Assembly: GCF_024793895.1 (NCBI RefSeq)
Contig: NZ_JANUSB010000015.1
Location: 1,426,001-1,490,000, forward strand
Direction: 5' to 3'
Source of the DNA: Serratia sp. AKBS12
Lineage (GTDB): Bacteria; Pseudomonadota; Gammaproteobacteria; Enterobacterales; Enterobacteriaceae
DNA: 64,000 nucleotides
The notes beneath the pieces are model-generated. The model had not been told where the DNA came from. It searched no databases and worked only from the letters and a program-made list of their open reading frames with translations. Shown here one piece after another: positions 47,290-56,668 of the stretch (positions are counted from its first letter, which is position 1; every line of letters begins with the position of its first letter). The position numbers were made by a program, and so were the translations under genes.

Positions 47290-48375
47290 ATGAAGTTCAG
47301 GCCGATAAAACAGACAGCTGCCAAAGGCTTACATATCGCCAGTTCCCCTTTCACCCATAATCAGCAAAGCACCAGCCGCATCATGCTATGGGTGATGCTG
47401 GCCTGCATCCCAGGTTTGGCCGCGCAGCTATGGTTCTTCGGCTATGGCAGCCTGATTCAGATAGCACTGGCCATGATCGCCGCTCTGCTGGCTGAAAGCG
47501 CCATACTGGCGCTGCGCAAGCAGCCGGTGCGTGCGCGCCTGGCCGACAACTCGGCCTTACTGACCGCGTTGCTGCTCGGTATCAGCCTGCCGCCGCTGGC
47601 GCCATGGTGGATGATCGTCATCGGCACCCTGTTCGCCATCGTTATTGCCAAGCAACTCTATGGCGGTCTGGGACAAAACCCGTTCAACCCGGCGATGGTC
47701 GGTTACGTGGTGCTACTGATTTCCTTCCCGGTGCAAATGACCAGTTGGCTGCCACCGGAGACGCTGCGCGCCACCGCGTTATCATTGCCTGACCTGTTGC
47801 TGACCATTTTCGGCGGCCATACCAGCCAGGGCGCCACCCTGCACGAACTGCAAATGGGCGTAGACGGCATCAGCCAGGCGACGCCATTGGACGGTTTCAA
47901 AACCGGTCTGCGCAGCGGACATTCGGTTGAACAAGTATTGCAAACGCCGATCTTCGGTGCTGCGCTGGCGGGCATCGGCTGGCAATGGGTCAACCTCGGC
48001 TTTCTGGCCGGCGGGCTGTTTATGCTGGGACGCAGGTTGATCCACTGGCAAATCCCCTTCAGCATGCTGGCAATGCTGGCACTGTGCTCCGGCGTCGCCT
48101 ATCTGCTGGATCCCGCCCATCAGGCGTCACCGCTGATCCATCTGTTGTCCGGTGCAACGATGCTGGGTGCCTTCTTTATTGCCACCGATCCGGTCAGCGC
48201 CTCCACCACTCCTCGCGGCCGCTTGATTTACGGCGCGCTGATCGGCCTGCTGGTATGGTTGATTCGCGTCTACGGTGGTTATCCGGACGGCGTCGCGTTC
48301 GCCGTACTGCTGGCCAATATCACCGTGCCGCTGATCGATCACTACACGCAGCCGCGCGTTTACGGTCATCGTTAA
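47290..48375 (+). CDS. rsxD: Electron transport complex subunit RsxD (RnfD)
   Basis: Integral membrane subunit of 361 residues with about nine or ten hydrophobic segments. A covalently bound FMN is expected at a threonine in the conserved [17 protein letters not shown] region near residue 290 or the equivalent loop near 187 ([12 protein letters not shown]). It heads the second half of the rsx genes, rsxDGE, separated from rsxC by the Rob-like gene. Confidence 0.95.
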   Translation: MKFRPIKQTAAKGLHIASSPFTHNQQSTSRIMLWVMLACIPGLAAQLWFFGYGSLIQIALAMIAALLAESAILALRKQPVRARLADNSALLTALLLGISLPPLAPWWMIVIGTLFAIVIAKQLYGGLGQNPFNPAMVGYVVLLISFPVQMTSWLPPETLRATALSLPDLLLTIFGGHTSQGATLHELQMGVDGISQATPLDGFKTGLRSGHSVEQVLQTPIFGAALAGIGWQWVNLGFLAGGLFMLGRRLIHWQIPFSMLAMLALCSGVAYLLDPAHQASPLIHLLSGATMLGAFFIATDPVSASTTPRGRLIYGALIGLLVWLIRVYGGYPDGVAFAVLLANITVPLIDHYTQPRVYGHR

Positions 48376-48381
48376 GGAGCC

Positions 48382-49014
48382 ATGATGCTGCAATCAATGA
48401 GAAAGCATGGCACGACGCTGGCGCTGTTCGCCGCCGTGACCACCGGCCTGACCGCGGTAGTCAACACGCTGACGCAAAAAACCATCGCCCATCAGGCCGC
48501 CCTGCAACAGAAAAGCCTGCTGGACCAGGTAGTACCGCCCGACAGCTATGATAATGATATGCAGTCCGAGTGTTACCTGGTGAGCGATCCGGCCCTTGGC
48601 AACGCCCTTGCGCACCGCTTGTATCTGGCGCGTAAACAGGGGCAGCCGGTAGCTGCCGCGCTGGAAACTACCGCACCGGACGGCTATTCCGGTGCCATCA
48701 AACTGCTGGTTGGCGCTGACTTCAGCGGCAATGTATTTGGCAGCCGGGTGATCGAGCATCACGAAACGCCGGGGCTGGGCGACAAGATCGAACTGCGTAT
48801 CAGCAACTGGATCACCTTTTTCAGCGGCAAGAAAATTACAGGCCCGGACGATAAACGCTGGGCGGTGAAGAAAGACGGCGGTATGTTCGATCAGTTTACC
48901 GGTGCTACCATCACCCCGCGCGCGGTGGTCAATTCGGTGCGCCGCACTGCGTTGTATATGGAAACATTGCCGCCTAAACTAGCCACATTACCTGCCTGTG
49001 GAGCCGGCGAATGA
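48382..49014 (+). CDS. rsxG: Electron transport complex subunit RsxG (RnfG)
   Basis: A 210-residue membrane-anchored subunit whose periplasmic domain carries FMN on a threonine; the site is [12 protein letters not shown] near residue 178. One N-terminal hydrophobic segment ([20 protein letters not shown]) anchors it. AAGGAG precedes ATGATG, so the start could be one codon later. Overlaps rsxE by 4 bp. Confidence 0.94.
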   Translation: MMLQSMRKHGTTLALFAAVTTGLTAVVNTLTQKTIAHQAALQQKSLLDQVVPPDSYDNDMQSECYLVSDPALGNALAHRLYLARKQGQPVAAALETTAPDGYSGAIKLLVGADFSGNVFGSRVIEHHETPGLGDKIELRISNWITFFSGKKITGPDDKRWAVKKDGGMFDQFTGATITPRAVVNSVRRTALYMETLPPKLATLPACGAGE

Positions 49015-49709
49015 GCGAAGCAAAAGAGTTAATGATTCAAGGGTTGTGGAAAAACAACTCGGCGCTGGTGCAGCTGCTCGGGCTGTGCCCGCTGCTGGCG
49101 GTCACCTCCACCGCCACCAACGCCCTGGGACTGGGACTGGCGACCACGCTGGTATTGGTTATCACCAATGGCTCCATCTCCGCCCTGCGTCGCTGGGTGC
49201 CAGGTGAAGTACGTATTCCGATCTACGTGATGATCATCGCCGCGGCGGTCAGCATCGTGCAAATGCTGATCAACGCCTATGCCTTTGGTCTTTATCAATC
49301 GCTGGGGATCTTTATCCCGCTTATCGTCACCAACTGCATCGTGGTCGGCCGCGCAGAAGCGGTCGCGGCACGCAAGCCGGTCGGGCTGGCGCTGATTGAC
49401 GGCCTGTTCATCGGCCTGGGCGCGACCGGCGCCATGTTCGTGCTGGGTTCGATGCGCGAACTGATTGGCAACGGCACGCTGTTTGACGGTGCCGACATGC
49501 TGTTAGGCAGTTGGGCCAAAGTGTTGCGTATCGAAGTCGTGCATTTCGACAGCCCGTTCCTGCTGGCCATGTTGCCGCCCGGGGCGTTTATCGGGCTGGG
49601 GCTGATGCTGGCGGTCAAATATGTAATTGATGAAAAAATGAAGGCGCGCAAAGCCCAAGCCGTAGCTCACCAGCCGACGCTGGAAAAAGGACAGCCAGAG
49701 AAAGCCTGA
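49011..49709 (+). CDS. rsxE: Electron transport complex subunit RsxE (RnfE)
   Basis: Integral membrane subunit of 232 residues, paralogous to RsxA, with [29 protein letters not shown] near residue 20 and [17 protein letters not shown] near 100. The stop codon shares one base with the nth start, so rsxDGE and nth are coupled. Confidence 0.95.
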   Translation: MSEAKELMIQGLWKNNSALVQLLGLCPLLAVTSTATNALGLGLATTLVLVITNGSISALRRWVPGEVRIPIYVMIIAAAVSIVQMLINAYAFGLYQSLGIFIPLIVTNCIVVGRAEAVAARKPVGLALIDGLFIGLGATGAMFVLGSMRELIGNGTLFDGADMLLGSWAKVLRIEVVHFDSPFLLAMLPPGAFIGLGLMLAVKYVIDEKMKARKAQAVAHQPTLEKGQPEKA

Positions 49710-50350
49710 TGAATAAACAAAAACGCCTGGAAATTCTGACCCGTTTACGCGACAACAACCCGCACCCGACCACCGAACTGGTATTTACCACACCGTTTGA
49801 ACTATTGATTGCCGTGCTGTTGTCGGCACAGGCGACCGACGTCAGCGTCAACAAGGCCACCGCCAAGCTGTATCCGGTGGCCAATACGCCGGCGGCGATG
49901 CTGGCGCTAGGGGTCGACGGCGTCAAGGACTACATCAAAACCATCGGCCTGTTCAATAGCAAGGCCGAGAATGTGATCAAAACCTGCCGCATTTTGTTGG
50001 AACAGCATGGCGGCGAGGTGCCCGAGGATCGCGCGGCGCTGGAGGCACTGCCCGGCGTTGGCCGCAAGACGGCAAACGTAGTGTTGAACACCGCCTTTGG
50101 CTGGCCAACCATTGCGGTAGATACCCACATCTTCCGCGTCAGCAATCGGACGCGCTTCGCGCCGGGCAATACCGTCGAACAGGTGGAAGACAAGCTGCTG
50201 AAGGTGGTGCCGGCGGAATTCAAGGTCGACTGCCACCACTGGCTGATCCTGCATGGCCGCTACACCTGTATCGCGCGCAAGCCGCGCTGCGGTTCCTGCA
50301 TTATCGAAGATCTGTGCGAATACAAAGAAAAGGTCTATCCCGACGCCTGA
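49709..50350 (+). CDS. nth: Endonuclease III (Nth)
   Basis: DNA glycosylase/AP lyase removing oxidised pyrimidines. The 213-residue protein has the helix-hairpin-helix LPGVGRKTANVV with the catalytic lysine near residue 120, the catalytic aspartate in VDTHIFRVSNR near 138, and the [4Fe-4S] loop C-x6-C-x2-C-x5-C (CIARKPRCGSCIIEDLC) at the end. Coupled to rsxE, as in E. coli. Confidence 0.97.
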   Translation: MNKQKRLEILTRLRDNNPHPTTELVFTTPFELLIAVLLSAQATDVSVNKATAKLYPVANTPAAMLALGVDGVKDYIKTIGLFNSKAENVIKTCRILLEQHGGEVPEDRAALEALPGVGRKTANVVLNTAFGWPTIAVDTHIFRVSNRTRFAPGNTVEQVEDKLLKVVPAEFKVDCHHWLILHGRYTCIARKPRCGSCIIEDLCEYKEKVYPDA

Positions 50351-50407
50351 TGCTGCCGGGCGTCGTACTCGCCAGCATCATGCCGGCTATTAGCGGCTCT
50401 TTTTTAT
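50343..50407 (+). terminator. Probable terminator of rsxDGE-nth
   Basis: GATGCTG at the nth stop pairs with CAGCATC at 50373-50379, and a shorter GCCG...CGGC stem follows just before TCTTTTTTATT. The structure and T tract together support termination. Confidence 0.55.
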
Positions 50408-50945
50408 TAAAAATGTGATGTTGCTCAGCAGTAACCACGGTATTTTTACGGATTTCCGCCTGAAACCACGATTCCACTTAATTTCAAGCGGAAATTTAGT
50501 CGAAAATTGCGCATTGCCTCACAGTTTTCCATTCACAATATATTAACAGCTGTATAACCCTCCCCTCACTGTTTCACTAATATTGCATATTGGCACTTAG
50601 ACACCAGATAGCAACGCCTATTGAACAACATGCAATGGCATGAACCATGAAACTTAAAAATAGCAGAACATATCACTATTCCGATGGCGTATATCTTTTA
50701 GACAAAACAAAAAATCGGCAAATGAAATAATTGCGAACGTTAATTCTGCATAACATTTGCAACATCACATTATAATGCCAAATACGTTATATGTAACCGA
50801 ATATGTCAAACTGCTTGCCACGCCGTTTAAGATAGTGAACATTAACCGCCGTCATCCCATCCTATAACAACGCACAAGGATGCAGTCCTGCATCAACTTG
50901 TGCATTTCCCGTCCTTTCTGACGGGCTGTGAAAAAAGAGGTACCA
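50408..50945. promoter_or_regulatory. AT-rich dtpA control and leader region
   Basis: About 540 bp with no gene. It is markedly AT-rich, consistent with nucleoid-protein binding and a long regulated promoter; E. coli dtpA (tppB) is controlled by OmpR, but I could not identify OmpR boxes. Two hairpins lie just before the start codon: CACAAGGATGCAG pairing with CTGCATCAACTTGTG at 50873-50902 (two-base bulge) and CCCGTC with GACGGG at 50908-50925. Confidence 0.45.
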
Positions 50946-52463
50946 GTGTCAACAGCAAACAACCAACATCAGGAAGGCGTCAGCTTAAACGCCTTTAAAC
51001 AACCCAAGGCGTTCTATTTGATCTTCTCGATCGAATTGTGGGAGCGTTTCGGTTATTACGGCCTGCAAGGCATCATGGCGGTTTATCTGGTCAAGATGCT
51101 TGGCCTGAGCGAAGCCGATTCAATTACACTGTTTTCATCTTTCAGCGCGCTGGTGTATGGCTTTGTCGCCATCGGCGGCTGGCTGGGAGATAAAGTGCTC
51201 GGCACCAAACGCGTGATCGTCCTCGGCGCGCTGGTATTGGCGGTTGGTTACGCCATGGTGGCCTACTCCGGCCATGATATTTTCTGGGTCTATCTCGGCA
51301 TGGCAACCATCGCCGTCGGTAGCGGCCTGTTCAAGGCCAACCCGTCCTCCTTGCTGTCCACCTGCTACGAAAAAGACGACCCGCGTCTTGATGGCGCCTT
51401 CACCATGTACTATATGTCGGTGAATATCGGCTCTTTCATGTCGATGCTGGCAACGCCCTGGCTGGCAGCAAAATACGGCTGGAGCGTCGCGTTCTCGCTG
51501 AGCGTGGTCGGGATGCTGATCACGCTGGTCAACTTTATGCTGTGTCACCGCTGGGTTAAACAGCACGGCTCCAAACCAGACTTTAAACCATTGCATCTGC
51601 AAAAGCTGCTGATGGTACTGGTTGGTATTGTCGCTCTGATCGCCCTGTCCAGCTGGCTGCTGCACAATCAGGTCATTGCCCGTTGGGCGCTGGCGATTAT
51701 CTCTGCCGGCATTGTGATCGTGTTTGCCAAGGAAACCTTCGCCATGCACGGCGCAGCGCGTCGCAAAATGATCGTGGCGTTCCTGCTGATGCTGGAGGCG
51801 GTGGTGTTCTTCGTGCTGTATAGCCAGATGCCAACTTCACTGAACTTCTTTGCCATCCATAACGTTGAACATAACATTCTGGGCCTGGCGTTCGAGCCCG
51901 AGCAGTACCAGGCGCTGAACCCGTTCTGGATCATGCTGGCCAGCCCGATTCTGGCGGCACTGTACAATAAAATGGGCGATCGCCTGCCAATGCCGCACAA
52001 GTTCGCGTTCGGGATGTTCCTGTGCTCCGGTGCGTTTCTGGTGCTGCCGTGGGGCGCCAGCTTCGCCAACGAACAGGGTATCGTTTCCGTCAACTGGCTG
52101 ATCCTGAGCTACGCGCTGCAAAGCGTCGGTGAGCTGATGATCTCGGGTCTGGGGCTGGCAATGGTGGCCCAACTGGTGCCGCAACGCCTGATGGGCTTCA
52201 TTATGGGTTCCTGGTTCCTGACCACCGCGGCTGCGGCGCTGATTGCCGGCAAAGTGGCAGGCCTGACCGCCGTACCAAGCGACGTGAACGATGCGCATGC
52301 TTCATTGGCAATTTACAGCCATGTGTTTATGCAGATTGGCATCGCTACCGGCGTTATCGCCATTCTGATGATGCTCACCGCGCCAAAGCTGTACCGCATG
52401 ACGCTGGACACCGCAGAAGACACCGAACAGAAGGCGCAACAGGCGACCACCGCCGCGCGTTAA
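50946..52463 (+). CDS. dtpA: Dipeptide/tripeptide:H+ symporter DtpA (TppB)
   Basis: Proton-coupled oligopeptide transporter of the POT family, 505 residues and about 14 membrane segments. The ExxERFxYY proton/peptide motif appears as [15 protein letters not shown] near residue 25, followed by [15 protein letters not shown] and FYMSVNIGS-like [11 protein letters not shown] chose the GTG at 50946 (VSTANN, aligning with the E. coli N-terminus MSTANQ) because AAGAGG ends 5 bases upstream; a GTG at 50928 would lie inside the leader. A strong terminator follows. Confidence 0.95.
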   Translation: MSTANNQHQEGVSLNAFKQPKAFYLIFSIELWERFGYYGLQGIMAVYLVKMLGLSEADSITLFSSFSALVYGFVAIGGWLGDKVLGTKRVIVLGALVLAVGYAMVAYSGHDIFWVYLGMATIAVGSGLFKANPSSLLSTCYEKDDPRLDGAFTMYYMSVNIGSFMSMLATPWLAAKYGWSVAFSLSVVGMLITLVNFMLCHRWVKQHGSKPDFKPLHLQKLLMVLVGIVALIALSSWLLHNQVIARWALAIISAGIVIVFAKETFAMHGAARRKMIVAFLLMLEAVVFFVLYSQMPTSLNFFAIHNVEHNILGLAFEPEQYQALNPFWIMLASPILAALYNKMGDRLPMPHKFAFGMFLCSGAFLVLPWGASFANEQGIVSVNWLILSYALQSVGELMISGLGLAMVAQLVPQRLMGFIMGSWFLTTAAAALIAGKVAGLTAVPSDVNDAHASLAIYSHVFMQIGIATGVIAILMMLTAPKLYRMTLDTAEDTEQKAQQATTAAR

Positions 52464-52486
52464 TCGGCATTACGCAACCAACGTCG

Positions 52487-52515
52487 ACGGGGCCATGATT
52501 GGCCCCGTTTTTTTT
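52487..52515. terminator. Strong intrinsic terminator of dtpA
   Basis: ACGGGGCC and GGCCCCGT pair around an ATGATT loop and run straight into eight T residues. It lies between converging dtpA and the oligopeptidase gene. Confidence 0.92.
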
Positions 52516-52529
52516 GCCGCCGCCAGCGT

Positions 52530-54680
52530 TTAGCCCGCCGGCCCAGCCTGCAGGGTCTGCCAGATAAACTCGCTCACCAGCGCGGCATGAAACGCCGACT
52601 GCTTTTTGTCGGCCGCTGCACTATGCCCCCCGGCTGTATTCTCGTAAAAATAGGCTTGCTGGTATCCCATTTGTTGCATCCGTGCCGCCATCTTGCGCGC
52701 ATGCGACGGATTGACCCGGTCGTCACTGGTGGCGGTAAGAAATAACGTCGGAGGATATGCCACACCCGCCTTGATATTGTGATACGGCGAAAAGGCCTGC
52801 AGGTATGCCCATTGTTGCGCGTCACGCGGATCGCCATATTCGGCAATCCACGACGCCCCGGCGGAAAGCTGGGTATAGCGCTGCATGTCCAGTAACGGCA
52901 CTTCACACACGATACAGCCGAACAGTTCTGGGTACTGCGTCAGCATATTGCCCACCAGCAGCCCGCCGTTGCTACCGCCGCGCGCAGCCAATTTTTGTGA
53001 CGATGTCACTTTTCTGGCAATCAGGTCCTGCGCTACTGCGGCAAAATCTTCATAGGCACGGTGGCGGTTTTGTTTCAACGCCGCCTGATGCCAGGCCGGA
53101 CCGTATTCGCCACCGCCGCGAATATTGGCCACCACGTATACCCCGCCACGCTCCAGCCAGGTTGGCGCTTTGGCACCGAGATAGCCGGGTTGCAGCGAAA
53201 CCTCAAAGCCGCCATAACCGTACAGCAACGTCGGGTTGTTACCCCCCAACTTGAGGTTGCCGGCAGCAATCTGAAAGTACGGGATCCGCGTTCCGTCTTT
53301 TGAACGTGCAAAATGCTGGCTGACCTGATAGCCACTGGCATCAAAGTCCTGCGGCCCCTGCTTGAGCAATTCTGGCTCACCCGCATCCAGGTTGCCGAGA
53401 TACAGTGAGGTTGGTTGCAAAAAGCCGCTAACGGTCAGGAAGTAGTCGTTGGTTTTGTCGTCAATTCCGCCAGCCGACAGCGTGCTGAGCTTGCCAGGCG
53501 TGCCCAGCGGACGCGTCTGCCAGCCATTGCCTTGCGGCGTCAGCACTTCCAGCCGGTTAACCACGTCGTCCATGATGCTGACGATCAGATGGTCGCGCGT
53601 GGTAGCGTAGCCACTGAGCGCCATGCGTTCGCTCGGCGTAAACAGCACGCTCAACTGGCGTTTGCCCGCCAGATAATCGGCAAAATTCGCCGCCAGCAAC
53701 GCACCGCTTGGATAGGTTTTATCTCCCAGTGACCAGTCGCTGCCAAGTTTGATCAGCAACCATTCACGGTGACAGTCCAGTTCGGCATCCGTTGGCACCT
53801 CAATCTTGATCTGTCGGCCATTGGCGTCCAGCAGGAAGGTTTCCTGATGATAAAAGTCCATCATGCGCACGATAAAGTCACGTTCAAAGCCCGGCGTATC
53901 ATCGTGATAGGCGTAAGCGCGCATATCCTCCGCCCGTGCCTGATACAGCGTTTCCGCGCTGTCAAGCGGCGTGCCGCGCCGCCAGCGCTTAACCACCCGT
54001 GGATAACCGGACTGGGTCAGGGAATCCGGACCGAAATAGGTGGCGACAAACAGATGCTGATAATCCGCCCATGACACCACGCTTTTGGCCACCGGCAGCG
54101 TAAAACCGTCGCTGACAAAGCGTTTCTGTTGCAGATCGAATTCCCGCACCGTCACCGCATCGCCGCCGTCCGGTGAGAGTTTCAACAAGGCGTAACGGTA
54201 ATCCGGTGCCAATGGCGTTGCACCATGGAACACCCATTCCTGTCCTTCTGTCTTGCCCAACGCATCGATATCCAGCACCGTTTCCCAGGTCGGCTGTGCC
54301 TTGCGGTATTCTTGCAGTGTGGTACGTCGCCACAGGCCGCGTGGGTTATCCCGATCCTGCCAAAAGTTGTAGTAGTTCTCGCCGTATTTAGCGACCCAGG
54401 GGATTTGGGTGTCTTTATTCAGAATATCCAGCACCTGCTGTTCCAGCCGTGGGAAATCCGTGCCCTGCGCGTAACGCGACAACGTGCGCTGGTTTTGCTG
54501 GGTTACCCATTCCAGCGCCGGTTGGCTGTGCAACTGCTCCAGCCACAGGAATTGATCGGCGTTGGACTGGTCTGCCGCCATGGCCAGGCGGATACTGTTT
54601 GGCAATGTCGTCATGGCAATTACGGCTCCTGCGGTTTGCGCGCTGAGTTTAATAAACTGGCGTCGATTGGTGACTGGCAT
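52530..54680 (-). CDS. Tat-exported prolyl oligopeptidase-family (S9A) serine peptidase
   Basis: A 716-residue enzyme with an N-terminal beta-propeller and a C-terminal alpha/beta-hydrolase domain. The catalytic serine is in ARGGSNGGLLVGN near residue 560, the aspartate in TATSDDRVNP near 645 and the histidine in TAGGHSAAAD near 680. The N-terminus TNRRQFIKLSAQTAGAVIAM is a twin-arginine signal peptide, predicting export of the folded peptidase; many family members are cytoplasmic. It could supply short peptides to the adjacent DtpA. Stands alone on the minus strand. Confidence 0.88.
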   Translation of the reverse strand: MPVTNRRQFIKLSAQTAGAVIAMTTLPNSIRLAMAADQSNADQFLWLEQLHSQPALEWVTQQNQRTLSRYAQGTDFPRLEQQVLDILNKDTQIPWVAKYGENYYNFWQDRDNPRGLWRRTTLQEYRKAQPTWETVLDIDALGKTEGQEWVFHGATPLAPDYRYALLKLSPDGGDAVTVREFDLQQKRFVSDGFTLPVAKSVVSWADYQHLFVATYFGPDSLTQSGYPRVVKRWRRGTPLDSAETLYQARAEDMRAYAYHDDTPGFERDFIVRMMDFYHQETFLLDANGRQIKIEVPTDAELDCHREWLLIKLGSDWSLGDKTYPSGALLAANFADYLAGKRQLSVLFTPSERMALSGYATTRDHLIVSIMDDVVNRLEVLTPQGNGWQTRPLGTPGKLSTLSAGGIDDKTNDYFLTVSGFLQPTSLYLGNLDAGEPELLKQGPQDFDASGYQVSQHFARSKDGTRIPYFQIAAGNLKLGGNNPTLLYGYGGFEVSLQPGYLGAKAPTWLERGGVYVVANIRGGGEYGPAWHQAALKQNRHRAYEDFAAVAQDLIARKVTSSQKLAARGGSNGGLLVGNMLTQYPELFGCIVCEVPLLDMQRYTQLSAGASWIAEYGDPRDAQQWAYLQAFSPYHNIKAGVAYPPTLFLTATSDDRVNPSHARKMAARMQQMGYQQAYFYENTAGGHSAAADKKQSAFHAALVSEFIWQTLQAGPAG

Positions 54681-54816
54681 TTCAAGCTCCTTTTGCTGCC
54701 CGTTCGCTGTTGATTAGCCGCTGCATGCCCAGCGACAGAAATGAGAGTGGTTATCAACAAATTAAGCGTTTCCCCACTCGCTGTCAAAACCGCCGCAGCA
54801 TGATGAACTCTGGGAA

Positions 54817-55380
54817 TTAATGCACCGGATAATGGATCAGATCGTGAAAACGCACCGGCCATTGGCTGCTATTGCGGTAAACATGCGGGCAATCCGCCTG
54901 AAAACGAATCGCCTCACCGGCCGCCAGGCGTGTCCACTGACCGTCGATCGCCAGATCCAGCTGGCCGTCAATCACCACCACATGCTCTATCACTCCAGGC
55001 TCATGGGGCGAGGAAGCGCTGGTGGCACCCGCAGCCAGTACAATGTCGAACATGTCAAAACCCAACTGCCTATCATAAGGAAACAGCGGCACCACCCGCA
55101 TGCTGGCGTTGGCCTGATCGAAAGCCGGCAACTTTCCCTGACGCTGTAACGTAGGCTGCGACGCCGCTTGCGCCCCTTCAAGAAACACTGAGAACGCTAC
55201 GTTGAAACCGGTGGCGATTTTCCATAGCGTGGCCACCGTCGGGCTGGACTCGCCACGTTCAATCTGCCCAAGCATCGCTTTGCTGACGCCGGTGTGTTCC
55301 GCTGCCTGCGACAAACTCCAGCTGCGCTCAGCGCGCAGCTGCTTCAAGGTTTGCGCCAGATGACTGGTCAATTCCTGCAT
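54817..55380 (-). CDS. sutR: XRE-cupin regulator SutR/YdcN-like
   Basis: A 187-residue regulator with an N-terminal XRE helix-turn-helix (LKQLRAERSWSLSQAAEHTGVSKAMLGQIERGESSPTVATLWKIA, residues 12-56) and a C-terminal cupin (VIDGQLDLAIDGQWTRLAAGEAIRFQADCPHVYRN). AGGAGCT precedes the ATG at 55380. Divergent from a benzoate-transporter gene exactly as ydcN (sutR) and ydcO in E. coli; the shared inverted repeat between them is the likely operator. Confidence 0.82.
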   Translation of the reverse strand: MQELTSHLAQTLKQLRAERSWSLSQAAEHTGVSKAMLGQIERGESSPTVATLWKIATGFNVAFSVFLEGAQAASQPTLQRQGKLPAFDQANASMRVVPLFPYDRQLGFDMFDIVLAAGATSASSPHEPGVIEHVVVIDGQLDLAIDGQWTRLAAGEAIRFQADCPHVYRNSSQWPVRFHDLIHYPVH

Positions 55381-55418
55381 GATTAGCTCCTGTTTTTCGC
55401 TGATTATAGCCTCTTGTA

Positions 55419-55464
55419 CGCTATAACGCACGATGCTATCATCGGCCATCCGTGCGTTATAGCG
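55419..55464. promoter_or_regulatory. Inverted-repeat operator between sutR and ydcO
   Basis: CGCTATAACGCACG at 55419-55432 and CGTGCGTTATAGCG at 55451-55464 are perfect inverted copies. Each is itself nearly palindromic (TGCGYTATARCGCA), so two dimers of the XRE regulator could bind and repress both divergent promoters. Confidence 0.7.
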
Positions 55465-55483
55465 CACAATCATGGAGGCGGTA

Positions 55484-56668
55484 ATGCGGCAAAAAATTTC
55501 GTTAGGTGATGTCAGCGTGCCGGCGTTAATCGCCGGTTTTGTGGCGGTGCTGGTAGGCTATACCAGTTCGGCGGCGATCATTTTTCAAGCCGCAGCGGCG
55601 GCTGGTGCCACGCCGCTACAGATCGGTGGCTGGTTGAGTATGCTAGGACTGGGCATGGGCGTCACTTCGATCGGGCTGTCGCTGTATTATCGCGCGCCGA
55701 TCCTCACCGCCTGGTCGACGCCCGGAGCGGCGCTGCTAGTAACCAGCCTGCCCGGCACCAGCATCAATGAAGCCATTGGGGTATTTGTTTTCGCCTCCGG
55801 CTTGATCCTGCTATGTGGCGTTACCGGGCTATTTGCCCGCATGATGAATTACATTCCCCAGGCAATTTCTTCCGCAATGCTGGCCGGCATCCTGCTGCGT
55901 TTCGGTTTGGACGCGTTTGGTGCCTTGCAAAGCAACTTTACGCTCAGCGGCGCCATGTGCCTGGTCTATCTGCTTTCTCGGCGCTACCTGCCACGGTATG
56001 CCATTGTACTGACGCTGTTGGCCGGGCTGGCGGTGGCCGCCGTTCAGGGAAATATGTCATTCTCCCATCAGAGCTGGAGCTTTGCCCTGCCAACATTTAT
56101 CGCACCGCATTTTACTCTGGCTACGCTGCTGGGCATTGGCGTACCGTTTTTTGTGGTGACCATGGCGTCGCAAAACGCTCCCGGCATCGCCACGCTGAAA
56201 GCGGCCGGTTACCAGGTACCCACCTCTCCGCTCATCAGTTGGACTGCGCTTACCGCGCTGCTGCTGGCGCCGTTTGGCGGATTTTCGGTGTGCATTGCCG
56301 CCATTACCGCAGCAATCTGCATGGGCCAGGATGTACACCCCGATCCCAAACGGCGTTATATGGCAGCGGTCGCCGCCGGTGGGTTCTATCTGCTGGCCGG
56401 GGTGTTCGGCGCAGCCATTGGCCTGTTATTCAGCGCCCTGCCGACGGCGCTGATTCATACCATCGCCGGACTGGCGTTGCTTGGCACGATTGCCGGCAGC
56501 CTGCAACGCGCCCTGCATGAGGAAAAACAGCGCGATGCCGCCCTGATCGCCTTCCTTATTACCGCCTCTGGCATCAGCCTGTTAGGCGTTGGCGCGGCGT
56601 TTTGGGGGCTTATCGGCGGCGTGATTGCGCACCTGATTTTCTCGCTACCGCAACGCGCAGCGCGTTAA
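55484..56668 (+). CDS. ydcO: Benzoate:H+ symporter BenE-family protein YdcO
   Basis: A 394-residue membrane protein with about 12 segments and the BenE-family features FVAVLVGYTSSAAIIFQAA near residue 20, PILTAWSTPGAALL near 75 and FFVVTMASQNAPGIATLKAAGY near 225. GGAGG lies 5 bases before the ATG at 55484. E. coli YdcO is a putative benzoate transporter; no benzoate catabolic gene is nearby, so the true substrate is uncertain. Regulated by the divergent SutR-like protein. Its stop codon overlaps the next gene tail to tail. Confidence 0.85.
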   Translation: MRQKISLGDVSVPALIAGFVAVLVGYTSSAAIIFQAAAAAGATPLQIGGWLSMLGLGMGVTSIGLSLYYRAPILTAWSTPGAALLVTSLPGTSINEAIGVFVFASGLILLCGVTGLFARMMNYIPQAISSAMLAGILLRFGLDAFGALQSNFTLSGAMCLVYLLSRRYLPRYAIVLTLLAGLAVAAVQGNMSFSHQSWSFALPTFIAPHFTLATLLGIGVPFFVVTMASQNAPGIATLKAAGYQVPTSPLISWTALTALLLAPFGGFSVCIAAITAAICMGQDVHPDPKRRYMAAVAAGGFYLLAGVFGAAIGLLFSALPTALIHTIAGLALLGTIAGSLQRALHEEKQRDAALIAFLITASGISLLGVGAAFWGLIGGVIAHLIFSLPQRAAR

